A stretch of 5,444 nucleotides of DNA, taken from the NCBI GenBank assembly GCA_013393545.1, contig JABXHG010000211.1, positions 1-5,444 of the forward strand. Reading direction: 5' to 3'. Shown piece by piece: positions 1 to 5,156 of this stretch; positions within the stretch are counted from its first letter, which is position 1; each line of letters begins with the position of its first letter. The notes under the pieces were generated by a model, which was not told the DNA's origin, made no database searches, and worked only from the letters and a program-made list of their open reading frames with translations. The position numbers and the translations under genes were made by a program. The stretch comes from Alteromonadaceae bacterium (lineage in GTDB: Bacteria; Pseudomonadota; Gammaproteobacteria; Pseudomonadales; Oleiphilaceae).

Positions 1-117
1 GAGGACAATGATGTTGTTGCCAGCAGCATGAGGGTACGAGCGTTTGTTAGAAACGGAGAGGGGTGGGGAAAGCTTGAGACGCTGTACACGGCTAAGAAGT
101 TAAAGGTACAAACTTGA
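1..117 (+). CDS. Probable 3' end of an unrecognised gene, cut by the window edge
   Basis: Frame 1 is open from the first base to a TGA at 115-117, giving 38 residues that begin EDNDVVASSMRVR and end YTAKKLKVQT. The peptide is basic and soluble-looking, with an aromatic and Gly-rich stretch (FVRNGEGWGKLETLY) that reads like a real protein C-terminus. Both other forward frames are closed within the first 30 bases. One reverse frame is also open over this stretch, but it has no ribosome binding site before its ATG and reads less like protein. Codon choice (AGA, AGG, TTA, CGA, GTA, AAT) is clearly more AT-leaning than in uvrB, which could mean recent acquisition or weak expression. I do not recognise the family. 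With only 38 codons visible, chance openness cannot be excluded. Confidence 0.42.
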   Translation, partial: EDNDVVASSMRVRAFVRNGEGWGKLETLYTAKKLKVQT

Positions 118-179
118 GATCCTTAGAGCTGAGGAATGTTAGGCTGCGATCGGCCGGGGCAGGAGCCAGGTTGTTGTGG

Positions 180-195
180 CTGTTTGTTCACCCAG
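180..195 (+). promoter_or_regulatory. Candidate LexA (SOS) box upstream of uvrB
   Basis: CTGTTTGTTCACCCAG has the LexA signature CTG-N10-CAG with exact spacing, 82 bp before the uvrB start. From memory, the E. coli uvrB SOS box is CTGTTTTTTTATCCAG; this site matches it at 13 of 16 positions, including both outer triplets and the asymmetric CCAG half. It is less AT-rich in the middle than a strong LexA site, so binding may be moderate. Location and half-site match make SOS control of uvrB likely; this is inference from sequence. Confidence 0.6.
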
Positions 196-259
196 CCGTC
201 GATCACAATGATGGTACCATGAAGCAGCCTGAACGCTAAATTTCTTGTAAGTAGTTTCC

Positions 260-265
260 GGAGGG
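260..265 (+). promoter_or_regulatory. uvrB ribosome binding site
   Basis: GGAGGG lies 12 nt before the ATG at 278. The spacing is somewhat long, but no other ATG, GTG or TTG in this frame sits nearby. The protein beginning at 278 lines up with the usual UvrB N-terminus, whose GDQPKAI motif starts at residue 20. Confidence 0.55.
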
Positions 266-277
266 TAGTCGCCAGTT

Positions 278-2326
278 ATGGCCAGTAAAGCATCAGAAGG
301 TGTATTCCGGGTTGCGTCGCCGTACGAGCCGGCGGGCGACCAGCCGAAAGCCATTGCCGGGTTGGTGGACGGTATTGAATCCGGCCTTGCGCATCAGACG
401 CTACTCGGGGTAACGGGCTCGGGTAAAACCTTCACCATGGCCAACGTGGTGCAGGCGATTCAGCGCCCGACCATCATCATGGCTCATAACAAGACGTTGG
501 CCGCCCAGTTGTATGGCGAATTCAAGGAGTTCTTCCCGGACAATGCGGTGGAGTACTTTGTCTCTTACTACGACTACTACCAGCCGGAAGCCTACGTACC
601 CTCGTCTGACACCTTTATCGAGAAAGACGCCTCGATCAACGAGCACATTGAGCAGATGCGCCTGTCCGCTACCAAGGCATTGCTGGAACGGCCGGATGCC
701 ATCATCGTGGCCACGGTGTCCTCCATTTACGGCCTGGGCGATCCTCAGTCCTACCTGAAGATGATGCTGCACCTGGACCGGGGGGATCAGATTGATCAGC
801 GTTCTATCCTGCGCCGGCTGGCCGAACTCCAGTACACCCGCAACGACATGGAATTCCACCGGGCCAATTATCGGGTGCGGGGCGATGTGATCGATGTGTT
901 TCCGGCGGAATCCGAGAAAGAGGCTATTCGCATCGAGCTGTTCGATGACGAGGTGGAAAACCTGAGCTATTTCGACCCGCTCACCGGCGAGGTACTGCGC
1001 CGGGTGCCCCGGGTGACCATCTACCCGAAATCCCACTATGTCACGCCCAGGGAAAAGGTGCTGGATGCTATTGAAAACATCAAGGTGGAACTGGAAGCCC
1101 GCCTGCAACAGCTACGTGACAACAACCGGCTGGTGGAAGCGCAACGCCTGGAGGAGCGGACCCGTTATGACATCGAGATGATGCTGGAGCTGGGGTACTG
1201 CAACGGCATCGAAAACTATTCCCGGTACCTGTCCGGGCGCAACCCCGGCGAGGCGCCGCCGACGTTGTTCGATTACCTGCCGCCCAATGCGCTGCTGATT
1301 GTGGATGAATCCCACGTCACCATTCCCCAGATTGGCGCCATGTACAAGGGCGACCGGTCGCGCAAGGAAACGCTGGTGGAATACGGCTTCCGACTGCCCT
1401 CGGCGCTGGACAACCGGCCCATGCGCTTCGAGGAATGGGAGCGCATGGCGCCCCAGATGATTTTTGTCTCCGCCACCCCCGCCCAATACGAGGCCGAACA
1501 CGCCGGCCAGGTGGTGGAGCAGGTGGTGCGGCCCACCGGCCTGCTGGACCCGGAGATCGAGGTGCGGCCCGCGTCGACCCAGGTGGACGATCTGCTTTCC
1601 GAAATTCGCACCCGAGTTGAAGTGAAAGAACGGGTGCTGGTGACCACGCTCACCAAGCGCATGGCCGAGGACCTGACCGACTTCCTGATGGAACACGACG
1701 TGAAGGTTCGCTACCTGCACTCGGACATCGACACGGTGGAGCGGGTCGAGATCATCCGCGACCTGCGCCGGGGTGAGTTTGACGTGCTGGTGGGCATTAA
1801 CCTGCTGCGTGAAGGCCTGGACATGCCCGAGGTCTCACTCGTGGCCATCCTTGATTCTGATAAGGAGGGTTTCCTGCGCAGCGAGCGCTCGTTCATCCAG
1901 ACCATTGGTCGTGCCGCCCGGAACGTGAACGGCAAGGCCATTTTGTACGGCGACCGGATTACCGGTTCCATGCAGCGGGCCATTGATGAAACCGAGCGCC
2001 GGCGGGCCAAGCAGATCGCCTATAACGAGGAGCACGGCATCACGCCACAAGCTCTGAACAAGAAAGTCTCGGATATTATGGAAGGTGCACCGGGTGGCGG
2101 TGGCCGAGGGCGCCGCAAGGCCGAGCGCCCGGGCGAGAAGGCGGCGGAAGAAGCCGAGCAGTATATGGCGAAAGCCGGGCACCGGTCGCCCGAAGAGCTG
2201 CTCAAGGATATCTCGAAGCTGGAAGACGAGATGTACAAGGCGGCCGCCGATCTGGACTTCGAGGCCGCCGCCCGTCTGCGGGATCAGATTTCCGAGCTCA
2301 AGGAAGCTGCCATCCGCACCGGCTGA
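278..2326 (+). CDS. uvrB: UvrABC excinuclease subunit B
   Basis: UvrB is the damage-verifying ATPase of nucleotide excision repair. UvrA loads it onto DNA, it inserts a beta-hairpin between the strands, then it recruits UvrC for incision; UvrD later removes it. The 682-residue product is full length (E. coli about 673). Visible motifs in order: GDQPKAI at residues 20-26, Walker A GVTGSGKT at 44-51, the Tyr-rich beta-hairpin at about 91-115 ([16 protein letters not shown]), the Walker B box DESH at 343-346, SATP at 398-401, and helicase motif [11 protein letters not shown] at 541-549. A Gly/Arg-rich linker around 605-613 precedes the C-terminal UVR coiled coil at about 639-682, which contacts UvrC. 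No key residue is missing. The gene is monocistronic here: it converges on the metal transporter gene 26 bp downstream and probably has its own SOS promoter. Confidence 0.98.
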   Translation: MASKASEGVFRVASPYEPAGDQPKAIAGLVDGIESGLAHQTLLGVTGSGKTFTMANVVQAIQRPTIIMAHNKTLAAQLYGEFKEFFPDNAVEYFVSYYDYYQPEAYVPSSDTFIEKDASINEHIEQMRLSATKALLERPDAIIVATVSSIYGLGDPQSYLKMMLHLDRGDQIDQRSILRRLAELQYTRNDMEFHRANYRVRGDVIDVFPAESEKEAIRIELFDDEVENLSYFDPLTGEVLRRVPRVTIYPKSHYVTPREKVLDAIENIKVELEARLQQLRDNNRLVEAQRLEERTRYDIEMMLELGYCNGIENYSRYLSGRNPGEAPPTLFDYLPPNALLIVDESHVTIPQIGAMYKGDRSRKETLVEYGFRLPSALDNRPMRFEEWERMAPQMIFVSATPAQYEAEHAGQVVEQVVRPTGLLDPEIEVRPASTQVDDLLSEIRTRVEVKERVLVTTLTKRMAEDLTDFLMEHDVKVRYLHSDIDTVERVEIIRDLRRGEFDVLVGINLLREGLDMPEVSLVAILDSDKEGFLRSERSFIQTIGRAARNVNGKAILYGDRITGSMQRAIDETERRRAKQIAYNEEHGITPQALNKKVSDIMEGAPGGGGRGRRKAERPGEKAAEEAEQYMAKAGHRSPEELLKDISKLEDEMYKAAADLDFEAAARLRDQISELKEAAIRTG

Positions 2327-2338
2327 GCCGCGCCTGAT

Positions 2339-2373
2339 GTCTGGCGAATCTTTTATGTCGCCGGGCGCCAGAC
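2339..2373. terminator. Inverted repeat at the convergent uvrB/transporter junction, possible weak terminator
   Basis: GTCTGGCG (2339-2346) and CGCCAGAC (2366-2373) are a perfect 8-bp inverted repeat. The 19-nt loop contains the transporter stop codon (2353-2355). It sits exactly where the two convergent transcripts meet. The plus-strand side is followed by only TTTC and the minus-strand side by no T-run, so it is not a classic intrinsic terminator. It could still stabilise 3' ends or act with Rho. No better terminator is visible for either gene. Confidence 0.35.
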
Positions 2374-3519
2374 TTTCACGCTGCCAAACCAGGGGTAGTC
2401 TTTCAGTGCGTTCTGGGCCGTTTGCGCGGATAGCCCGGAAGGGGCGCCGGATTCATCAAGAAAGATCTCCAGGTGGATCCGGTTTTTCAGATAATGCAGG
2501 CGCAGGCGACTGTTGAGCGGATAGTCGCCGATGGCGTTGGCCAGTAGCTGACGAATTTCCTCCCGGCCGGGCAGATGTGGCTCGGTTACATGCGGATTGA
2601 CCTCGTCGTTTTCCGCGTCAATGTGGAAGTTGATGTCGCGGATGTTATCCAACGCATCCCGCATGCTGGCCACCACCTTCGTGCCTATCTGGTGGCCTTC
2701 CGACACGCTGATTTCAGGGCGCACCACCAGGTGAACATCCAGCAGTATGTCGCTGCCCATGCGTCGGCTGCGCAACTCATGCACGTTACGGACGCCATCG
2801 GTGTCCCGCGCGATGGATTTCAGGGTTTCGGTGTCTTCTTCTGAGAGCCCGGTGTCCACCAGCTCTTTGACACTGTCCCAGGTGAATTTCCAGCCAATGT
2901 GAATGATGATGCCGGCAATGATCACCGCAGCAAGCGTATCCAGCCAGACAAAACCGAGCATCGCCCCGGCGGCTGCGACCAGCACCACAACGGAAGAAAA
3001 GGCATCGGTACGACTGTGCCAGGCATTGGCGACGATCAAGTCTGAGCGTATGCGCAGGCCGATGTGACGGGTGTATCGGTAAATCCACTCTTTACTGGCA
3101 ATGGAAACACCGGCCGCCACCAGCACCGGCCAGCCCGGCATGGGAGGGGTTTCACCGGTAATCAGCCCCTGAAGGTTTTCCCAGCCCAGTGCAGCGCCAA
3201 CGGCAATGAGAAACGAGCCCAGAATCATCGTGCCCAGGGTTTCGATGCGTTGGTGGCCATAGGGATGGTCGGAATCCGGCCCCCGGCGAGACAGGCGCAT
3301 GGTGCCAAGAACCACGAGATCGGATGCCACGTCGCTGAACGAATGGATGCCGTCCACCACCAAAGCCTGGGAATGAAAGAGAGTGCCACCAACAACTTTT
3401 ATAACGCCCAGCACTGCATCAAGAACCATGCCGATGATGGTGACTTTCGAGGCGGCGTGCTTTTCTTCTCTGAGGTCGGCTTCGCGATCATTGCGGGAAT
3501 GACTCGGGGATTCTGTCAT
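2353..3519 (-). CDS. Cation diffusion facilitator (CDF) family divalent metal efflux transporter with a C-terminal extension
   Basis: This inner-membrane antiporter is predicted to export divalent metal ions in exchange for protons. The 388-residue product has about six membrane segments (roughly residues 26-48, 51-74, 95-113, 129-147, 161-190, 192-212). The metal site is visible as H59-xxx-D63 in TM2 and H168-xxx-D172 in TM5. The motif HPYGHQRIE (85-93) after TM2 is typical of the family. The His-Asp/His-Asp site resembles zinc/cadmium members; iron or manganese cannot be excluded. A cytosolic dimerisation domain follows (about 213-305). A further region of about 80 residues (308-388) goes beyond the usual 290-320-residue length. 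The start at 3519 is supported by GGAG at 3526-3529 with a 6-nt spacer. The gene is divergent from pyrD and convergent with uvrB. I see no obvious Zur-type operator. Family is certain, substrate is not. Confidence 0.93.
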   Translation of the reverse strand: MTESPSHSRNDREADLREEKHAASKVTIIGMVLDAVLGVIKVVGGTLFHSQALVVDGIHSFSDVASDLVVLGTMRLSRRGPDSDHPYGHQRIETLGTMILGSFLIAVGAALGWENLQGLITGETPPMPGWPVLVAAGVSIASKEWIYRYTRHIGLRIRSDLIVANAWHSRTDAFSSVVVLVAAAGAMLGFVWLDTLAAVIIAGIIIHIGWKFTWDSVKELVDTGLSEEDTETLKSIARDTDGVRNVHELRSRRMGSDILLDVHLVVRPEISVSEGHQIGTKVVASMRDALDNIRDINFHIDAENDEVNPHVTEPHLPGREEIRQLLANAIGDYPLNSRLRLHYLKNRIHLEIFLDESGAPSGLSAQTAQNALKDYPWFGSVKVWRPAT

Positions 3520-3548
3520 GATTCGCTCCGAAAAAGTCTGTAAGCGCC

Positions 3549-3554
3549 AGTATA
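3549..3554 (-). promoter_or_regulatory. Candidate -10 element for the metal transporter gene
   Basis: On the minus strand TATACT (5 of 6 to TATAAT) lies 30 bp upstream of the transporter ATG and would give a short leader of about 20-25 nt. The expected -35 position holds only a T-rich stretch. A better hexamer, TTGACC, lies just 11 bp upstream, which is too close for a sigma-70 pair. The -10 is therefore plausible but the promoter is not secure. Confidence 0.35.
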
Positions 3555-3604
3555 GCGGTTCAGTCGGTCAAAAAAGGAAGATTAATCACTTTTTGCTGCT
3601 CGAT

Positions 3605-3613
3605 TTATGCACA
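3605..3613 (+). promoter_or_regulatory. DnaA-box match
   Basis: TTATGCACA fits the DnaA consensus TTWTNCACA exactly. It lies in the same orientation as a second exact match 183 bp downstream, within the AT-rich intergenic region. A single 9-mer of this degeneracy could occur by chance; the pairing makes it more notable. Confidence 0.4.
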
Positions 3614-3632
3614 TGATGACGAATGGGTTACC

Positions 3633-3685
3633 GACTTACATTTTTCTGTCTTCGGGGTCAAACCCTTATTTGATGTTTGTAAGTC
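3633..3685. repeat. Nested inverted repeats
   Basis: The outer arms GACTTACA (3633-3640) and TGTAAGTC (3678-3685) are a perfect 8-bp inverted repeat. Inside them GGGT-CAA-ACCC (3655-3665) forms a small second hairpin. Their centres differ by only one base (3659 and 3660). The linkers between the two do not pair, so a continuous long hairpin is not expected. A pair of protein half-sites flanking a small hairpin is one reading. Confidence 0.45.
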
Positions 3686-3703
3686 ATTGAAAATAAAGAG
3701 TAA

Positions 3704-3717
3704 TTTAACTGGTTAAA
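3704..3717. repeat. Palindrome TTTAAC-TG-GTTAAA (operator-like)
   Basis: Six-base arms around a two-base centre, 14 bp in total. Its arms resemble those of the 16-bp palindrome at 5101-5116 on the other side of pyrD. The size and symmetry fit a dimeric repressor site, but no regulator can be named. Confidence 0.4.
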
Positions 3718-3724
3718 AAATGAT

Positions 3725-3738
3725 CAATCTGTAGATTG
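3725..3738. repeat. Palindrome CAATCT-GT-AGATTG (operator-like)
   Basis: This is a second 14-bp palindrome with the same 6-2-6 layout. Its centre is 21 bp (two helical turns) from that of the palindrome at 3704-3717, although the arm sequences differ. Confidence 0.38.
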
Positions 3739-3787
3739 GCGCGTTTATCAAGGGATCGGAGCGCTTGCCCCGAAATTTTCAACAGAC

Positions 3788-3796
3788 TTATCCACA
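3788..3796 (+). promoter_or_regulatory. DnaA box (perfect TTATCCACA)
   Basis: TTATCCACA is the strongest DnaA-box sequence. Six bases after it on the opposite strand, CGTGGAAAA (3802-3810) matches the inverted consensus TGTGNAWAA at all but the first position, so the pair forms an imperfect inverted repeat (TCCAC/GTGGA stem, 3791-3807). It lies 123 bp upstream of the pyrD start. A role in DnaA-dependent regulation or DnaA titration is possible but unproven. Confidence 0.5.
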
Positions 3797-3884
3797 GATT
3801 CCGTGGAAAAGCATCCGGAGCCCTTTAACCACGGGGTTTTACGGACAAGATTGGCGTCGGGAAGATGCGAAAGCAAACTTCCGG

Positions 3885-3890
3885 TATACT
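3885..3890 (+). promoter_or_regulatory. Candidate -10 element of the pyrD promoter
   Basis: TATACT matches TATAAT at 5 of 6 bases and lies 29 bp before the pyrD ATG, predicting transcription from about 3896-3898 and a leader of only about 22-24 nt. The -35 position (about 3861-3868, GAAGATGC) is poor, so activation or an upstream promoter may be needed. The AGCAAACTT just upstream has only partial likeness to an enteric PurR box, and I do not call one. Confidence 0.42.
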
Positions 3891-3911
3891 CCCGCCACCT
3901 TCGGCGAGGAG
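3889..3911 (+). promoter_or_regulatory. Potential leader hairpin masking the pyrD ribosome binding site
   Basis: CTCCCGCC (3889-3896) can pair with GGCG and GGAG (3903-3906, 3908-3911), leaving A3907 bulged and an ACCTTC loop. The right arm is the pyrD Shine-Dalgarno sequence (AGGAG, 3907-3911, 8 nt before the ATG). In enteric bacteria pyrC and pyrD are controlled by alternative start sites that make or omit a leader hairpin over this site. Here the left arm overlaps the candidate -10, so only transcripts starting further upstream would contain the whole stem. Confidence 0.4.
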
Positions 3912-3919
3912 TTTTTACT

Positions 3920-4942
3920 ATGTACGGCATGCTTCGAAATCTGCTTTTCCGGTTACCACCCGAGCAGGCTCACAACCTGGCACTTAACAGCCTCGATATT
4001 GTGCAGAAAATGAGGGTGTTGAAACCGCTGGTAAGGCAGCCGGAGCCGTGCCCGGTGAATGTGATGGGGCTGCAGTTCCCCAATCCGGTCGGGTTGGCTG
4101 CGGGCCTGGACAAGAATGCCGATCATCTGGATGCCCTGGGTTCACTGGGATTCGGTTTTATCGAAGTGGGTACGGTTACACCGCTGGCACAACCCGGTAA
4201 CCCCAGGCCCCGCATGTTCCGCTTGCCGGAATACCAGGCCATTATCAACCGTATGGGGTTTAATAATGAGGGGCTGGAACATCTGCTGGCCAATGTGATG
4301 AACCGTCGGTACACCGGCGTTCTTGGTATAAACGTTGGCAAGAACAAGAACACGCCGAATGACGAGTCGGAACTGGACTACCGCAAGGGTATTGCCGCCG
4401 TTTACAGCCACGCCGATTACATCACCGTGAATGTTTCTTCGCCCAATACACCGGGGCTGCGTGATCTCCAGTTTGGTGATTCGCTCAAACAGTTGTTGCA
4501 TGCCATCAAGGACGAACAACTCAAGTGCCAGGCGGCTCACGGGAACTATGTGCCTGTAGCGGTGAAAATCGCGCCGGATATGGATGATGAAGGCATCCGC
4601 TTTGTCGCCAGTGCCTTGACGGAAGCGGGCATTGATGGCGTTATCGCCACCAATACCACCATTAGCCGGGACGCGGTTCGTGGTCACCGGCATGAAAGCG
4701 AGGCTGGTGGCCTCAGCGGTGCACCGGTGCGCAAACCCTCGGTGCGGGTGATTGAGGGGTTGCACGCCGAGTTGGGCGATCGCCTACCGATTATCGGGGT
4801 TGGTGGTATTACCGACGGAGAAAGTGCGGTGGAAAAAATTCGCGCGGGGGCCAGCCTGGTGCAGGTGTATACCGGGTTTATCTACCGGGGGCCGGCACTG
4901 ATCAATGAAGCAGTAGAAGCGATTTGCCGGGAGTGGCGTTAG
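3920..4942 (+). CDS. pyrD: Class 2 (quinone-dependent) dihydroorotate dehydrogenase
   Basis: PyrD oxidises dihydroorotate to orotate, the fourth step of UMP synthesis, and passes electrons through FMN to the membrane quinone pool. The ATG at 3920 gives 340 residues (E. coli 336). An upstream in-frame ATG at 3803 would add 39 residues unlike the family and has no ribosome site, whereas AGGAG at 3907-3911 lies 8 nt before 3920. The first 40 or so residues form the amphipathic membrane-binding extension that marks class 2. The FMN/substrate barrel shows AAGLDKN (60-66), NRMGFNN (110-116), NVSSPNTPGLR (171-181) with Ser174 as the predicted catalytic base where class 1 enzymes have Cys, Lys216, NTT (245-247), GVGGI (293-297) and YTG (317-319). 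The gene stands alone, divergent from the transporter and convergent with rmf. Confidence 0.97.
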   Translation: MYGMLRNLLFRLPPEQAHNLALNSLDIVQKMRVLKPLVRQPEPCPVNVMGLQFPNPVGLAAGLDKNADHLDALGSLGFGFIEVGTVTPLAQPGNPRPRMFRLPEYQAIINRMGFNNEGLEHLLANVMNRRYTGVLGINVGKNKNTPNDESELDYRKGIAAVYSHADYITVNVSSPNTPGLRDLQFGDSLKQLLHAIKDEQLKCQAAHGNYVPVAVKIAPDMDDEGIRFVASALTEAGIDGVIATNTTISRDAVRGHRHESEAGGLSGAPVRKPSVRVIEGLHAELGDRLPIIGVGGITDGESAVEKIRAGASLVQVYTGFIYRGPALINEAVEAICREWR

Positions 4943-4964
4943 AGCCAAATCAAGGAATGGCGCT

Positions 4965-4993
4965 GATAAAAGAAGGGCCCGCTTAGCGGGCCC
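4965..4993 (-). terminator. Intrinsic terminator on the rmf strand
   Basis: GGGCCCGC (4975-4982) and GCGGGCCC (4986-4993) form a perfect 8-bp GC stem with a 3-nt loop. On the minus strand the stem is followed by TTCTTTTATC (4974 down to 4965), a usable U-tract. On the plus strand it is followed by GTGCGGGG, so it should stop transcription coming from rmf rather than from pyrD. Confidence 0.75.
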
Positions 4994-4994
4994 G

Positions 4995-5050
4995 TGCGGG
5001 GAACTAACCCCGTAGCGCTTCTTCGCATGGTACGGGGCGGGTGGCCCCGT
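4995..5050. repeat. Alternating GGGG/CCCC arms forming mutually exclusive hairpins
   Basis: Three stems compete. Hairpin A is CGGGG (4997-5001) with CCCCG (5008-5012). Hairpin B is CCCCGTA (5008-5014) with TACGGGG (5031-5037), and can add GCG/CGC (5015-5017 with 5024-5026). Hairpin C is ACGGGG (5032-5037) with CCCCGT (5045-5050). B cannot coexist with A or C. In the rmf transcript the order is C, B, A, then the terminator. Confidence 0.55.
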
Positions 5051-5100
5051 TTAGGTTGCTCGGAGTAACTACTATTTTCGAATTGTCCTTGAAATGGTCG

Positions 5101-5116
5101 TTTAAACCGGTTTAAA
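5101..5116. repeat. Perfect 16-bp palindrome TTTAAACCGGTTTAAA
   Basis: Both strands read identically over 16 bp. GTTAAAC follows at 5127-5133 as a possible extra half-site. The site lies 41 bp beyond the rmf stop codon. It looks like a dimeric transcription-factor site, but sits downstream of both flanking genes. The AAAC/GTTT core loosely recalls TetR-family fatty-acid regulators such as PsrA, which is too weak to assign. Confidence 0.45.
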
Positions 5117-5156
5117 AACAGATCAGGTTAAACGGGATTGCGTAACAGATTCTCCA

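Larger units (their letters stand above)
118..277 (+). other. uvrB upstream leader region
   Basis: This 160-bp gap lies between the left-edge open frame and uvrB. It carries the candidate LexA box at 180-195, a perfect 10-bp palindrome at 211-220 (ATGGTACCAT) and the uvrB ribosome binding site. I see no hairpin followed by a T-run that would terminate the left-hand gene. Promoter hexamers are weak: TTGTTC at 184-189 and AATGAT at 207-212 with a 17-bp spacer are the best pair, and would overlap the LexA box. Confidence 0.5.
3520..3919. other. 400-bp divergent intergenic region between the metal transporter gene and pyrD
   Basis: The region is AT-rich, most clearly at 3560-3740. It holds promoter-like sequences for both genes, two exact DnaA-box matches, and inverted repeats at 3633-3685, 3704-3717 and 3725-3738. 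No open frame here has a plausible start and ribosome binding site. I see no tRNA and no hairpin-plus-T-run that would end a small RNA. Each structure is listed separately. Confidence 0.6.
4943..5156. other. Structured non-coding junction between convergent pyrD and rmf
   Basis: This 214-bp gap contains no credible open frame. Its left half (4965-5050) is GC-rich and densely folded; its right half (5051-5135) is AT-rich with a 16-bp palindrome. The terminator orientation indicates that it belongs mainly to the 3' untranslated region of rmf, about 190 nt long. I see no clear intrinsic terminator for pyrD on the plus strand. The hairpin at 5032-5050, followed by TTTAGG, is the nearest thing to one. 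Confidence 0.5.

Noticed and set aside
84..99. CTGTACACGG as a second LexA box
   Set aside because: It has a good CTGT half, but no CAG at the required distance.
401..1108. Long open frames antisense to uvrB (also 1112-1720 and others)
   Set aside because: Mirror frames produced by GC-rich codon bias in uvrB; His/Val/Gln-rich translations with no family features.
3605..3810. Chromosomal replication origin
   Set aside because: Only two exact DnaA boxes, no AT-rich 13-mer array and none of the usual oriC neighbour genes.
3864..3884. PurR operator before pyrD
   Set aside because: Only the GCAAAC half agrees; the second half (TTCCGG) does not match the palindrome.
3803..3919. Longer pyrD start adding 39 residues
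   Set aside because: No ribosome binding site before 3803, the added peptide is unlike class 2 DHODH N-termini, and it would span the candidate promoter. The ATG at 3920 has AGGAG at ideal spacing.
3748..3930. Small minus-strand open frame of 60 codons upstream of pyrD
   Set aside because: No ribosome binding site, no recognisable motif, and it overlaps the DnaA box, the pyrD promoter and the pyrD start.
4142..4765. 207-codon open frame antisense to pyrD
   Set aside because: A shadow of the conserved pyrD reading frame, with no ribosome site or recognisable domain.
5089..5118. Plus-strand promoter (TTGAAA, 16-18 bp, TTTAAA or TAAAAA) that would make antisense RNA to rmf
   Set aside because: Hexamers match only 4 of 6 at the -10, and the AT-rich palindrome explains them as well.
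4995..5133. Integron attC site, suggested by GTTAAAC at 5127-5133 and AACTAAC near 5002
   Set aside because: No matching core pair with attC spacing, no integrase and no cassette-like gene; housekeeping genes flank it.
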